From: Dulcicalothrix desertica PCC 7102
GTDB lineage: Bacteria; Cyanobacteriota; Cyanobacteriia; Cyanobacteriales; Nostocaceae
DNA: 64,000 bases
Direction: 5' to 3'
Assembly: GCF_003991905.1 (NCBI RefSeq)
Contig: NZ_RSCL01000016.1
Location: forward strand, 209,983-273,982
The translations under genes and the position numbers were made by a program. Of this stretch, positions 55,103-63,950 are shown piece by piece. Each line of letters begins with the position of its first letter. The first letter of the stretch is position 1. The notes under the pieces were generated by a model that was not told the DNA's origin, searched no databases, and worked only from the letters and a program-made list of their open reading frames with translations.

Positions 55103-55115
55103 ATAAAATATCTTT

Positions 55116-55191
55116 GTAGAGACGCGACGTGTCGCGTCTTAACATAATCTAGGAATAATAGTTAAAAAGACGTGACATGTCACGTCTCTAC
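55116..55191. repeat. Two GTAGAGACG-type palindromes in tandem
   Basis: One at 55116-55140 (GTAGAGACGCGACGTGTCGC and GTCTT) and another at 55166-55191 (AAAGACGTGACATGTCACGT followed by CTCTAC), 25 bases apart. They lie between clpX and the hydrolase gene and may end clpX transcription. Confidence 0.75.
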
Positions 55192-55216
55192 AATTTATTA
55201 AATCCTAGTTTTTATC

Positions 55217-56107
55217 ATGTCCTACATTAATGTACGTGGTGTTGAACACTACTATGAATGGATAAAACAACCATCAGAGACACAAAAACCTGTGATGGTA
55301 TTTATTCATGGTTGGGCAGGTTCAGCTCGTTATTGGCAAACTACTGCCCAAGCTTTGTCTCTTAATTTTGATTGCTTACTTTATGATATGCGTGGGTTTG
55401 GACGTTCCAAGGGTAAACCCACGACCATAGAAGCTAGTGAAGCTATAGAGTCCTCGCAATCGATACAAGAAGAAGCGAAAGCAATTCAAAAATTAAATTA
55501 TGAACTTGAAGAATACGCTGAGGATTTTGCAGCATTATTAGATAAACTGCAACTCGCAAAAGTTTACATTAACGCTCACTCAATGGGCGCCTCAATAGCA
55601 ACATTATTTCTCAACCGTTACCCGCAACGAGTAGAAAAAGCTATTTTGACATGTAGTGGTGTATTCGAGTACGACGAAAAAGCCTTTACAGCATTTCATA
55701 AATTTGGTGGCTACGTAGTCAAATTTAGACCTAAATGGTTGAGTAAAATACCATTTGTTGACCAAATTTTCATGGCACGCTTTTTACGTCGTCCAATTCC
55801 CGCATCTGAACGTCAAGCGTTTTTAGAAGATTTTTTAGTAGCAGATTACGAAGCAGCACTCGGAACAATATTTACTTCTGTAAGTAAATATCAAGCCGAA
55901 GTAATGCCAGGAGAATTTGAGAAACTAACTGTTTCAGCGTTACTTATTTCAGGAGAATATGACCAGATTATACCTGCTGATTTAGGACGCAAAGCAGCAT
56001 CGTTCTCTAACCAAGTAAAGCTTGTAGTTATGAAAGACACAGCCCACTTTCCAATGTTAGAAGACGCAGAAACTTATTTGAAAGTAGTGCAAGAATTCTT
56101 AAATTAA
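55217..56107 (+). CDS. Alpha/beta hydrolase
   Basis: A 296-residue enzyme with the alpha/beta-hydrolase fold: oxyanion-hole FIHGWAGSARYW, nucleophile elbow INAHSMGASIA (Ser in H-S-M-G), acid in SGEYDQIIPAD, and the C-terminal His in DTAHFPMLED. A 25-residue charged insertion follows the first half (IEASEAIESSQSIQEEAKAI). The substrate is unknown; no partner gene gives a clue. Confidence 0.88.
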   Translation: MSYINVRGVEHYYEWIKQPSETQKPVMVFIHGWAGSARYWQTTAQALSLNFDCLLYDMRGFGRSKGKPTTIEASEAIESSQSIQEEAKAIQKLNYELEEYAEDFAALLDKLQLAKVYINAHSMGASIATLFLNRYPQRVEKAILTCSGVFEYDEKAFTAFHKFGGYVVKFRPKWLSKIPFVDQIFMARFLRRPIPASERQAFLEDFLVADYEAALGTIFTSVSKYQAEVMPGEFEKLTVSALLISGEYDQIIPADLGRKAASFSNQVKLVVMKDTAHFPMLEDAETYLKVVQEFLN

Positions 56108-56109
56108 TT

Positions 56110-56186
56110 TCTTGTGGGATAGGCATCCTGCCTGTCCTAATTAATTTATTCTGCCTGTCCTAATTAATTTATTCTGCCTGTCCTAA
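56110..56186. repeat. Degraded GGAT-AGGCATCCTGCC repeat with 23-base tandem
   Basis: GGATAGGCATCCTGCCTGTCC is a relative of the 2794 palindrome. The unit CTGCCTGTCCTAATTAATTT plus ATT is then repeated (56128-56150, 56151-56173, partial at 56174), reaching to the end of plmA. Confidence 0.75.
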
Positions 56187-57175
56187 CCTAAACCTAGTTC
56201 TCGTCGCAGCAAGTTTATTGATTTTTCTCCTATGTAATTATCGCTACGAACAATTTTAGGCGGACGAATAATATCATCTACAACTACTTGTACAGAAGCT
56301 TGTACTGCTGTAGAACTTGCTTCGTCGCTACAGAAAATTAAATGCGCGCGCTTGACTATTGCATGTAGTTTATATGTATCTTTTGGCTGCGAGGTCATTA
56401 CCAAAAGTTCATCACCTCGAATACCGTGAATAATTACTTCGGTAGCGCGTAAAATTCCCGAACTTACACTCACAATGCCAATACAGCTATCTGTAGGTAA
56501 ACTTCTGACAATATTAAGTTCCTTAGCATAGTCATGAATATCAAGTGGAATAACACGTACAGATTTAGGAGCAGCTATAGATTCAACATCGGCAATAAAA
56601 TAACGACTAGTGACGACTGTCGCACTCGAAGTTTGTTCAAGTACCGACGTTAATTCTTCGGTCGCTACTAGCTGTACAGGAATCTTTAACGCTTGTTCTA
56701 ATTCTCCTGCCATTAATTCACCGGCGCCAATATCTTGCCTAGGTACTGCCACCAATACACGGGCACTACAGCGTAACCTCCAATCGATTTCAGCTAAAAA
56801 TATCTCACGTGCTTGAGAAAGAGTACAACCTTGGGTAAGTAAATCATCGAGTGCTTGTTGAACAACTTTGTAAGCTTGGGGGTACTGCTCAAGAATTGGA
56901 GACCGTAGTCTGCTTCCTCCTTCGTGTCCTTGAGCGCGCACGTAAATTCCTGAACCAGCAAGACTCTCAACAAAACCGTCTTCTTCAAGCTGGCGGTATA
57001 CTTTACTAATTGTATTGCGGTGCAAACCAGTTTGCATAGCAAGAGCGCGGGTGCTTGGCAACTTGTAACCAGGTGGATACTGTCGAGAGGCAATCGCAAA
57101 TCGAATTTGATTAAACAGCTGGTTACTAGCAGGAATATCACTATCGGGTTGAATGCGGAATTGAATCATTACCAT
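56183..57175 (-). CDS. plmA: GntR-family regulator PlmA
   Basis: 330 residues. The N-terminal winged helix is of the GntR type (NQLFNQIRFAIASRQYPPGY, KLPSTRALAMQTGLHRNTIS, KVYRQLEEDGFVESLAGSGI). The C-terminal domain is not the usual GntR ligand domain but the cyanobacteria-specific one of PlmA, a regulator first tied to plasmid maintenance and later found to interact with PII-PipX. The ATG at 57175 lies 7 bases after AGGAG. It is divergent from the dienelactone hydrolase gene. Confidence 0.85.
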   Translation of the reverse strand: MVMIQFRIQPDSDIPASNQLFNQIRFAIASRQYPPGYKLPSTRALAMQTGLHRNTISKVYRQLEEDGFVESLAGSGIYVRAQGHEGGSRLRSPILEQYPQAYKVVQQALDDLLTQGCTLSQAREIFLAEIDWRLRCSARVLVAVPRQDIGAGELMAGELEQALKIPVQLVATEELTSVLEQTSSATVVTSRYFIADVESIAAPKSVRVIPLDIHDYAKELNIVRSLPTDSCIGIVSVSSGILRATEVIIHGIRGDELLVMTSQPKDTYKLHAIVKRAHLIFCSDEASSTAVQASVQVVVDDIIRPPKIVRSDNYIGEKSINLLRRELGLG

Positions 57176-57330
57176 ATGCTCCTGGGACTGGTAGCGCTAT
57201 GCGACCAGATGCATGTACTACTTGTTAAATAATTGATTTATACATTGATTTATACATTAATTGGAGATAACCCCGGATTACTAGCATCACATATGCATGT
57301 AATAAGCACACGCTACTAGTAAAAACTATT

Positions 57331-58107
57331 ATGACAGAGAGCGCAATCGATACCTTAAGCATTAAAGTTTCGCAAGGCAAACAAATCAATGGTATTACCT
57401 CAGACACAGAACTACCAATATCAGCCTACTTAGCATACCCAAGTAAACCAGGTATTTACCCAGGTATAGTAGTACTACAGGAAATCTTTGGTGTCAACGC
57501 GCACATCCGCTCTTGTACAGAAAGAATCGCACGCGAAGGTTATATTGCTATTGCACCCGCATTATTTGAACGTTTTGCACCCGGATATGAATCTGGCTAC
57601 ACAAGCGAAGATGTAGAAGTTGGTCGTCATTATGCTTGGGGACAAACTCATAAGAGCGAACTCTTGAGTGATATCCAAACGGCGATAAACTACCTAAAGA
57701 CCCTACCCAATGTTAAAAAGGAAGGTTTCGGCTGTATCGGATTTTGCTTTGGTGGACATGTAGCATATTTGGCGGCAACACTACCAGATATTAAAGCTAC
57801 TGCTTCATTTTACGGTGCAAGAATTGCTACCACCACACCCGGTGGGGGTGATACTACTCTCTCACGTACTAGTGAGATAAAAGGTACATTATATGCGTTT
57901 TTTGGCAACGAAGATGCGAGTATTCCATCTGACCAAGTTGATCTTATAGAGGCTTCGTTAGAAAAATATAGAATACCATCACGTGTCTTTCGCTACGATG
58001 GAGCTGACCACGGATTTTTTTGCGACCATCGCAAAAGCTATAATCCAGTAGCAGCAAACGATGCTTGGGAAAAAGTCAAACAATTGTTTGCACAACAACT
58101 TAGTTAA
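57331..58107 (+). CDS. Dienelactone hydrolase family protein
   Basis: A 258-residue alpha/beta hydrolase with a Cys nucleophile: GCIGFCFGGHVAYLAA, acid in AFFGNEDASIPSDQ, and His in YDGADHGFFCDHR. The N-terminus (VLQEIFGVNAHIRSCTERIA) is typical of DLH. The natural substrate in cyanobacteria is unclear. It lies 48 bases upstream of the S1-domain gene. Confidence 0.93.
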   Translation: MTESAIDTLSIKVSQGKQINGITSDTELPISAYLAYPSKPGIYPGIVVLQEIFGVNAHIRSCTERIAREGYIAIAPALFERFAPGYESGYTSEDVEVGRHYAWGQTHKSELLSDIQTAINYLKTLPNVKKEGFGCIGFCFGGHVAYLAATLPDIKATASFYGARIATTTPGGGDTTLSRTSEIKGTLYAFFGNEDASIPSDQVDLIEASLEKYRIPSRVFRYDGADHGFFCDHRKSYNPVAANDAWEKVKQLFAQQLS

Positions 58108-58155
58108 TGGGTAACTTAACTCTCAATAACTAAATATTTATTTTTTGATAAAGTC

Positions 58156-59055
58156 ATGAATTCTGAAACTAAATCTCAAAAAGCTGATTCGTCATTCACA
58201 ATGGATGATTTTGCGAAGGCACTCGAAACCCACGACTACCAGTTTCAAAAAGGGCAACTGGTAAATGGTAAAGTTTTCCAAATCGACCATGATGGCGCCT
58301 ATGTAGATATTGGTGGAAAAGCAAGTGCGTTTTTGCCTCGCGATGAAGCTTCTTTGAGAACTGTTACTAATTTGTCAGAGGTGTTACCACTAGATGAAAG
58401 ATTAGACTTCATTATTATTCGCGAACAGGATGCAGAAGGACAAGTCACTCTTTCTCGGCGCCAGTTAGAAATTCGCCATATTTGGGAACGACTTGTGGTA
58501 ATGAAAGAGAACAACCAAAGTGTAGAAGCGCGAGTTATTGGCATCAATAAAGGTGGTGTCAACATCGATGTGCTAGGTGTACGGGGATTTATACCACGTT
58601 CACACTTACTTGAACGCGATAATTTAGAGGCACTCAAAGGGCGAACTTTGACTGTAGGATTTTTAGAAGTAGAAGAAGCCAATAAACGCTTGATACTATC
58701 GCAACGCTTAGTAACTCGCTCTGCCAGCTTTAGCACACTCTCAATAGGTCAACTTGTTGAAGGAAAAATAACTGGTATAAAACCCTTTGGTGTATTTGTA
58801 GAGTTAGATGGAGTTGGCGCCTTACTTCACATCAAGCAAGTCACTCAAAAGTTTATCGATAACCTCGAAAAAGTCTTTCAAATTGGTCAGCACATTAAAG
58901 CTGTAATAATTGACATTGACGAACCGAAAGGTCGTATCGCACTTTCTACAAGAGTTTTAGAGAATTCACCAGGTGAAATTCTCGAAAACATGGAGGAAGT
59001 TATGGCTTCTGCTGAAGCGCGCGCACAAAAAGTGAAAAACAAAGGCATCGAATAA
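58156..59055 (+). CDS. Ribosomal protein S1-like RNA-binding protein
   Basis: 299 residues with three S1 (OB-fold) domains at about residues 34-105, 120-190 and 205-275 (GQLVNGKVFQIDHDGAYVDI, QSVEARVIGINKGGVNIDVL, GQLVEGKITGIKPFGVFVEL). Cyanobacteria usually have two S1 paralogues of about 300 residues, and this is one of them; I cannot tell which without alignment. It helps mRNA binding by the 30S subunit. A hairpin (59064-59083) follows. Confidence 0.9.
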   Translation: MNSETKSQKADSSFTMDDFAKALETHDYQFQKGQLVNGKVFQIDHDGAYVDIGGKASAFLPRDEASLRTVTNLSEVLPLDERLDFIIIREQDAEGQVTLSRRQLEIRHIWERLVVMKENNQSVEARVIGINKGGVNIDVLGVRGFIPRSHLLERDNLEALKGRTLTVGFLEVEEANKRLILSQRLVTRSASFSTLSIGQLVEGKITGIKPFGVFVELDGVGALLHIKQVTQKFIDNLEKVFQIGQHIKAVIIDIDEPKGRIALSTRVLENSPGEILENMEEVMASAEARAQKVKNKGIE

Positions 59056-59063
59056 GCAACAAA

Positions 59064-59083
59064 GGATAGGCAAAAGCCTATCC
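59064..59083 (+). terminator. Hairpin after the S1 gene
   Basis: GGATAGGC-AAAA-GCCTATCC, a perfect 8-bp stem with a 4-base loop, 9 bases after the stop codon. No T-run follows at once. Confidence 0.6.
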
Positions 59084-59273
59084 CTCGTTATTTGCACGTA
59101 TTACTTTGATGTATCGCTTTTACACTTTTTTGCGTTCCTCTGCGTTTCGAGGCTGTTAAAATCCGCCCCTTGCAGTTTTTCTTAGTATAACTCAGCATTT
59201 TTGAAATTGCTTATGGTTAGAGAAGATTTTACTAATGTATAATTTATACTTATTGATTATATAAAAATTATAC

Positions 59274-59354
59274 AGAAACCGGGTTTTTACGCATTCATTG
59301 TCGCAGACAAATCATGATTTTTATTACAATATTTCAACAAGAAACCCGGTTTCT
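59274..59354. repeat. Long inverted repeat 'AGAAACCGGGTTT'
   Basis: AGAAACCGGGTTT at 59274-59286 pairs exactly with AAACCCGGTTTCT at 59342-59354, enclosing a CATTGTCGCAGACAAAT block also found near 28170. It lies in a 585-base spacer (59056-59640) that otherwise shows no gene. Confidence 0.75.
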
Positions 59355-59641
59355 AGGATTTTAAAATAATTTCATATCTGGGCAAGATACTTCAGAAATT
59401 ACGCGGAGGCATCCTCTGAAAGTATCATGCGTTCCCTACACTCAGCAGCGTTCCTTTGCTATCCAGGGCGGTTGCAGTCCGTCCTAAATTGAGATTTTTT
59501 CTAGCTTAACTTAGTTGCTTCCCAACTGTCGCTATTTTTTGTAGAAAATATTAATTTTGTTTTTTTAGATACAGATGCTATCAAGCATCATGTGTTATTA
59601 AAACACTTAATGTACATTCATTAATTTATACATTAAAAATA

Positions 59642-59726
59642 CGGAGAGGGTGAGATTCGAACTCACGGATACTTTCGCATCACTCGATTTCAAGTCGAGC
59701 GCAATCGACCACTCTGCCACCTCTCC
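59642..59726 (-). tRNA. tRNA-Ser (UGA)
   Basis: On the minus strand GGAGAGG pairs with CCTCTCC to close the acceptor stem, the anticodon arm is CTCGA-CTTGAAA-TCGAG with anticodon TGA, a long variable arm follows, and the T-arm has GTTCGAATC. CCA is not encoded. 85 bases including the discriminator G. Confidence 0.97.
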
Positions 59727-59799
59727 AATAAAGCTGTCAGCCTAAGCTGTCAGCCGCCAGCGATTAATTCACTGACCAAGAAAACAATATATCATAACT

Positions 59800-60702
59800 T
59801 TAAACAGTTTGCACTACTTGATTGGTTTGTTCATACAAAATTTCTTCTGAGGCAATGCTGAAGTCTTCTCCAACCCATACGGATGAGGTTTGAGTAACAA
59901 CCCCATTGTCTATATGAACTATCGAGAAGTTACGCTGTATTCCTGTATTTGTGTTGATAACACGGGGAACAGCAGCCGCATTTAAATAAATTATCCCTTC
60001 TGGGCTTCTAAAAACACGCTTGCGAATTACTCTTTTGGTGTGTCGTAACGAGTGGTGCATGTGCCCAAAAGTAACTAGAGGTATTTTTTTACCTGCTGTA
60101 ATTGCTTGGGATATGACTTCAGCAAAATCTGGGTCGCCAAAATCACCTCCAATTGGATGCCAATCTTTGCCACATGGGTCTTCTGCTCTATCTCCTAAGC
60201 CTGATGGTCCGTTATGTCCAAGAAAAAGAATTGTGTCATAAGCTGCGTTTTTCACAGACTCGAAAATTTGGGCTGCTGATTCTTCTAAAGTTGTAACGTT
60301 ATAACGCTGCTTGCAGATATCAGCGAACTTCATATCAGGCCCACCCCAGCTAAACGGGCGCCCACCGACTACAGTAAAATTAAAATCATCAAAATCGAGT
60401 TTTCCGTAACCAACATGGGTGTCACCTAATAAATCGAGTTGTTCCTGCACCCAATCTTCTTGAGTACGGTCATAAGGGCACTTCTTGCGTCCCCATTCGG
60501 TAGCAGAATACCAGGCATCGTGGTTGCCCATTACTACAGCTTTGGGGATGTCAAGAGATGCAACCAAGCGGACTACATCCACAGATTCATTGCCAAAATC
60601 CCCAACAAACAGTACCAAATCCACTCCTAGCGTATGAAGCGCTATTTTATCTTCCTCTTCCCACTGGTCGTGGACATCTCCAACTACAGCAATTTTTATC
60701 AT
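59800..60702 (-). CDS. Metallophosphoesterase (TIGR04168-like)
   Basis: A 300-residue calcineurin-like phosphoesterase. Metal-binding motifs are GDVHDQW, GDFGNE, MGNHDAWY, FLGHNGPSG and FGHMHH. The insertion with GGRPFSWGGPDMKF and DRAEDPCGKDW is typical of a cyanobacterial/plastid subfamily of unknown substrate. There is no signal peptide. It is divergent from nadA and its end is close to tRNA-Ser. Confidence 0.9.
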   Translation of the reverse strand: MIKIAVVGDVHDQWEEEDKIALHTLGVDLVLFVGDFGNESVDVVRLVASLDIPKAVVMGNHDAWYSATEWGRKKCPYDRTQEDWVQEQLDLLGDTHVGYGKLDFDDFNFTVVGGRPFSWGGPDMKFADICKQRYNVTTLEESAAQIFESVKNAAYDTILFLGHNGPSGLGDRAEDPCGKDWHPIGGDFGDPDFAEVISQAITAGKKIPLVTFGHMHHSLRHTKRVIRKRVFRSPEGIIYLNAAAVPRVINTNTGIQRNFSIVHIDNGVVTQTSSVWVGEDFSIASEEILYEQTNQVVQTV

Positions 60703-60883
60703 CTTTGAGTTTATGTCTTGCCTTATGTCTTTAGCATAGGCAACATAATTCTATTTTGACACAATCTTAAGGAAGGTGGATTACCCAATGTGTATTTTTG
60801 GTAAAAAGTACTATAATTAATTAAAGAACAAATACCTATCTTGCTACCGCTAATAAATCTTATAATTTCCTTGTTTAACAGAG

Positions 60884-60890
60884 GAAGGAG
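60884..60890 (+). promoter_or_regulatory. Strong ribosome site serving a short frame that overlaps nadA
   Basis: AGGAAGGAGAG stands 8-10 bases before a GTG at 60900. That GTG opens a 35-codon frame ([20 protein letters not shown], ending at 61007) that overlaps the nadA start at 60950 in another frame. nadA itself has no such site. The short frame could be a leader peptide coupled to nadA translation, or the arrangement may be chance. Confidence 0.4.
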
Positions 60891-60949
60891 AGATTTTTTG
60901 TGTCAAAGCAAGAATTCAGACCAAAAGAAAAATTAGGTAACACCATACT

Positions 60950-61924
60950 GTGTTTACAACTGTACGAAGCGTATCTGAAAAGACCCAACCGGGTGCATTA
61001 CCGTTAGATTTATTTGCGGCAATTGATAGCTTGAAGAAATCACTTAATGCTGTGGTTTTGGCGCATTATTATCAAGAGCCTGATATTCAGGATGTAGCTG
61101 ATTATATTGGTGACTCACTGCAACTAGCTAGAGCAGCTGCACAAACAGATGCTTCAGTGATAGTGTTTGCTGGGGTTCATTTTATGGCGGAGACTGCAAA
61201 AATTCTGAATCCTGATAAATTAGTACTGTTGCCGGATTTAGATGCTGGGTGTTCGCTTGCTGATACATGTCCACCATCCGAGTTTGCCGCATTCAAGCGC
61301 GCGCATCCAGGACATTTAGTAATTTCCTATATAAACTGCTCTGCCGAAATTAAGGCAATGAGCGATATCATTTGTACTAGTTCTAATGCCGTCAAGATAG
61401 TTCAGCAAATACCGCAAGACCAGCCAATAATTTTTGCTCCTGACCGTAACTTAGGACGTTATGTAATGCAGCAAACAGGGCGTGATATGGTTTTATGGCA
61501 GGGAAGTTGTATTGTACACGAAACTTTCTCGGAGAAGAAAATAGTACAGTTAAAAATTACACATCCAGAAAGTGAGATAATAGCTCACCCCGAATGTGAG
61601 GAACCAGTATTACGTCACGCAAATTATATTGGTTCAACTGCGGCGTTACTTAAATATTGTCAAGAAAGTTCTTCACAAGAATTTATTGTTGCCACCGAGC
61701 CAGGAATTATTCACCAAATGCAAAAAGCGGCGCCACACAAAACATTCATTCCGGCGCCACCTGAGAATAATTGTAATTGCAACGAATGTCCGTTTATGCG
61801 GTTGAATACATTGGAAAAACTTTATTTGGCGATGAAGAACCAGGCGCCGGAGATTACTATGGACGAGGAGATACGGCTTTTAGCTTGGCGCCCTATTCAA
61901 CGCATGTTAGAAATGAGCGTTTAG
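60950..61924 (+). CDS. nadA: Quinolinate synthase A
   Basis: Makes quinolinate from iminoaspartate and dihydroxyacetone phosphate on the way to NAD. 324 residues, with the conserved cysteines that hold the 4Fe-4S cluster in [21 protein letters not shown] and [11 protein letters not shown]. Other marks: [20 protein letters not shown] and [14 protein letters not shown]. The start is a GTG ([20 protein letters not shown] follows). nadB and nadC are not adjacent. Confidence 0.96.
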   Translation: MFTTVRSVSEKTQPGALPLDLFAAIDSLKKSLNAVVLAHYYQEPDIQDVADYIGDSLQLARAAAQTDASVIVFAGVHFMAETAKILNPDKLVLLPDLDAGCSLADTCPPSEFAAFKRAHPGHLVISYINCSAEIKAMSDIICTSSNAVKIVQQIPQDQPIIFAPDRNLGRYVMQQTGRDMVLWQGSCIVHETFSEKKIVQLKITHPESEIIAHPECEEPVLRHANYIGSTAALLKYCQESSSQEFIVATEPGIIHQMQKAAPHKTFIPAPPENNCNCNECPFMRLNTLEKLYLAMKNQAPEITMDEEIRLLAWRPIQRMLEMSV

Positions 61925-61946
61925 ATAAGTTAGATTAGTCAAGTTT

Positions 61947-61979
61947 GTAGAGACGCGGCAAATAAAATCGCGTCTCCAC
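61947..61979. repeat. GTAGAGACG-type inverted repeat after nadA
   Basis: GTAGAGACGCG and CGCGTCTCCAC flank an 11-base AT-rich loop, 22 bases after the nadA stop. Same family as 8470-8497. Confidence 0.75.
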
Positions 61980-62076
61980 AAAACAACTTTAAATCAAATT
62001 AGCTAGACAAGACATTAAACAATCTCTCGTCACGTAAACTACCTACTTCAAGCCTTTTGTTTTAGGTTAATATTAA

Positions 62077-62505
62077 TAAATATCCATATTACCATTTGCC
62101 TGATTAACTTTAACAAAATGAGAAATTGCGTATTTAATACACTCTGATGATTCAGTTAAATCATTAATATAAATTATCATAAAGCCAAGCTTATTATTTT
62201 GATGATAAAACTTCATATTTAATTGCTCATGCCCACCTGAAAAAGCCATATAATTAATAGCTTTTATGTTCCGCCAACTTGCAAAAGTAATTCTGTTAGA
62301 GATTCCTTTATAAGTTAAAAGAATAGACCTATTTTATTTAATCAATAGTTTATATAATTTCCGTAAAACGTCAAGACGACCGAATATTAGTGTTGTAATA
62401 TCTCGAAAATCTACATCCTCGCTGTCTAAAATATGGTCAATAATATCTAAGCAGTTAAAACCATGAGTAATTGCCTGTCTTTTATAAAATGCTTGGGCTT
62501 ACTAT
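62077..62505 (-). pseudogene. Unknown gene interrupted by a stop codon
   Basis: On the minus strand a continuous frame reads AQAFYKRQAITHGFNCLDII, DHILDSEDVDFRDITTLIFG and RLDVLRKLYKLLIK, then a TAA (about 62337) and, in the same frame, NRSILLTYKGISNRITFASW, AINYMAFSGGHEQLNMKFYH and GFMIIYINDLTESSECIKYA to a stop at 62077. The two halves together look like one small basic protein. The upstream end meets another stop, so the 5' part is also lost. I do not recognise the family. Confidence 0.5.
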
Positions 62506-62648
62506 AATTTTCTTACGGAAGACGTGGAAGAGCGATAATGTGTAACTCCACTTGTGACTGCCAAGTTAAATTCAATCATCCGAACTTGAGATTATAAGTT
62601 CACGGATGATAAAGCTGTATTTTTGAGTTTTTTGTATTTAGTTACTAT

Positions 62649-63590
62649 TTACGAGTTATTCTTTTCTGCTTCCTTTTGTGCTGCCTCACTATATTGACGA
62701 TATAATTTAGTACGGATTTGCGCTTCTTTATGACGACTATGGCTAGGCGCCACTTTAGCCATTAAATCTGACGCGCGTTGCCAACTAGCTGCTATTTCAA
62801 GCCATTGAGTTGAATTACGAGCTTTTTTACCGTTTATTGTTGTTTCATTTGCAATCCTAACGGCTGAAACAAAATAGTCTTCAGTTAATTTCGCGTTGCT
62901 TTCGTTAACAGCTTCTTGAGATTGTTGTTTCTTAGATTCGTTGATGATGGGAGATTCTACGGTCTTAGTTATTGGCAATACAGCTTTTGAATCGGATGCT
63001 AGCGTTGGTAATTTGACTTTATCACCTAGCAAACTAGAAAGAGCTAGACCAGCGATTCCAAACAGCGTACAGATACTGATGCCTAAGAAAAACCATCCCC
63101 ATGCTGCATTTTTATGTTTAGTTTTTTTAACAATTACTATGGAACTTGATTGTGGAGTTTTAGGCAGGCTTATTTTTACTGGCTCTGGTTTTCGTTCTTG
63201 TAAGTCTTTAATAAACTGTTGAAAAGCATTAGGCTTTTCTAATGTGAATTCCTCTGACCATAGTAATTCATTGTCTCCTTCTTTGCGACTTACTTCTTCT
63301 AGCCAAAGTAATTGCTGCTCACGAACAATGCGAGTGTTAATGTTAATTCTATAGATGTTTCGTGGTGCAATCGATTCGAGTATTTGACGAATCGTACCAA
63401 CCAACGTTGATTTTTCAAGTTTATCTTCGCTACGTGCTTCGCAAAGCAATTGTAGCACACCATCAGCAAACATTGCTCTAGTCCTGACGCCCGAAGAACT
63501 CAACTTCTGATTTAATAGTTGAATTATCGCAGCAACACTACCTTGCTGTGCTTGCCAGAAAATATCGTTAATCCTGTCTACCATCACCAT
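62649..63590 (-). CDS. Conserved cyanobacterial membrane protein of unknown function
   Basis: A 313-residue protein. Residues 1-110 are a soluble domain (INDIFWQAQQGSVAAIIQLL, SGVRTRAMFADGVLQLLCEA, RIVREQQLLWLEEV). A transmembrane helix follows at about residues 165-190 (WGWFFLGISICTLFGIAGLA). The C-terminal part is charged and helical with TPR-like units (QWLEIAASWQRASDLMAKVA). The architecture suggests a cytosolic sensing part and an exposed helical part. Function is unknown. Confidence 0.65.
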   Translation of the reverse strand: MVMVDRINDIFWQAQQGSVAAIIQLLNQKLSSSGVRTRAMFADGVLQLLCEARSEDKLEKSTLVGTIRQILESIAPRNIYRININTRIVREQQLLWLEEVSRKEGDNELLWSEEFTLEKPNAFQQFIKDLQERKPEPVKISLPKTPQSSSIVIVKKTKHKNAAWGWFFLGISICTLFGIAGLALSSLLGDKVKLPTLASDSKAVLPITKTVESPIINESKKQQSQEAVNESNAKLTEDYFVSAVRIANETTINGKKARNSTQWLEIAASWQRASDLMAKVAPSHSRHKEAQIRTKLYRQYSEAAQKEAEKNNS

Positions 63591-63898
63591 CAGCGTTTAC
63601 TTACAGCCCTTTAACCCTGGTTTGTTTACAAATCGACAATTATACCTAAGTTAGTGTTTTATGTGACATTAACTTATTCCTTGATTGTATGAGGAAAAAC
63701 ATTATGTTGCCAGATTTTACATAAATCATCTCTCTTTAGGACTAGTTCAGAGCTGTTATTAACCTAATATTTGCTATATGGCAACAGTATATTTTTTATT
63801 TGTCTCCAAATAATTAAGTATTGGGCGCCGAAGCTTTTAATGTGAAAATATTGAAGTTCCTACCCTGCACAGAAAAGCTTCGCTTTATGTTTTCCAAT

Positions 63899-63938
63899 AA
63901 CAAAAGCCTCCTCTTATATCCAAGAGAAGGCTTTTGTT
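63899..63938 (-). terminator. rRNA operon terminator
   Basis: AACAAAAGCCTCCTCTT and AAGAGAAGGCTTTTGTT form a 17-bp stem with one mismatch, 12 bases after the 3' end of the 5S gene on the minus strand, followed by T-rich sequence in that direction. Confidence 0.8.
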
Positions 63939-63950
63939 TTGTAATATTGC

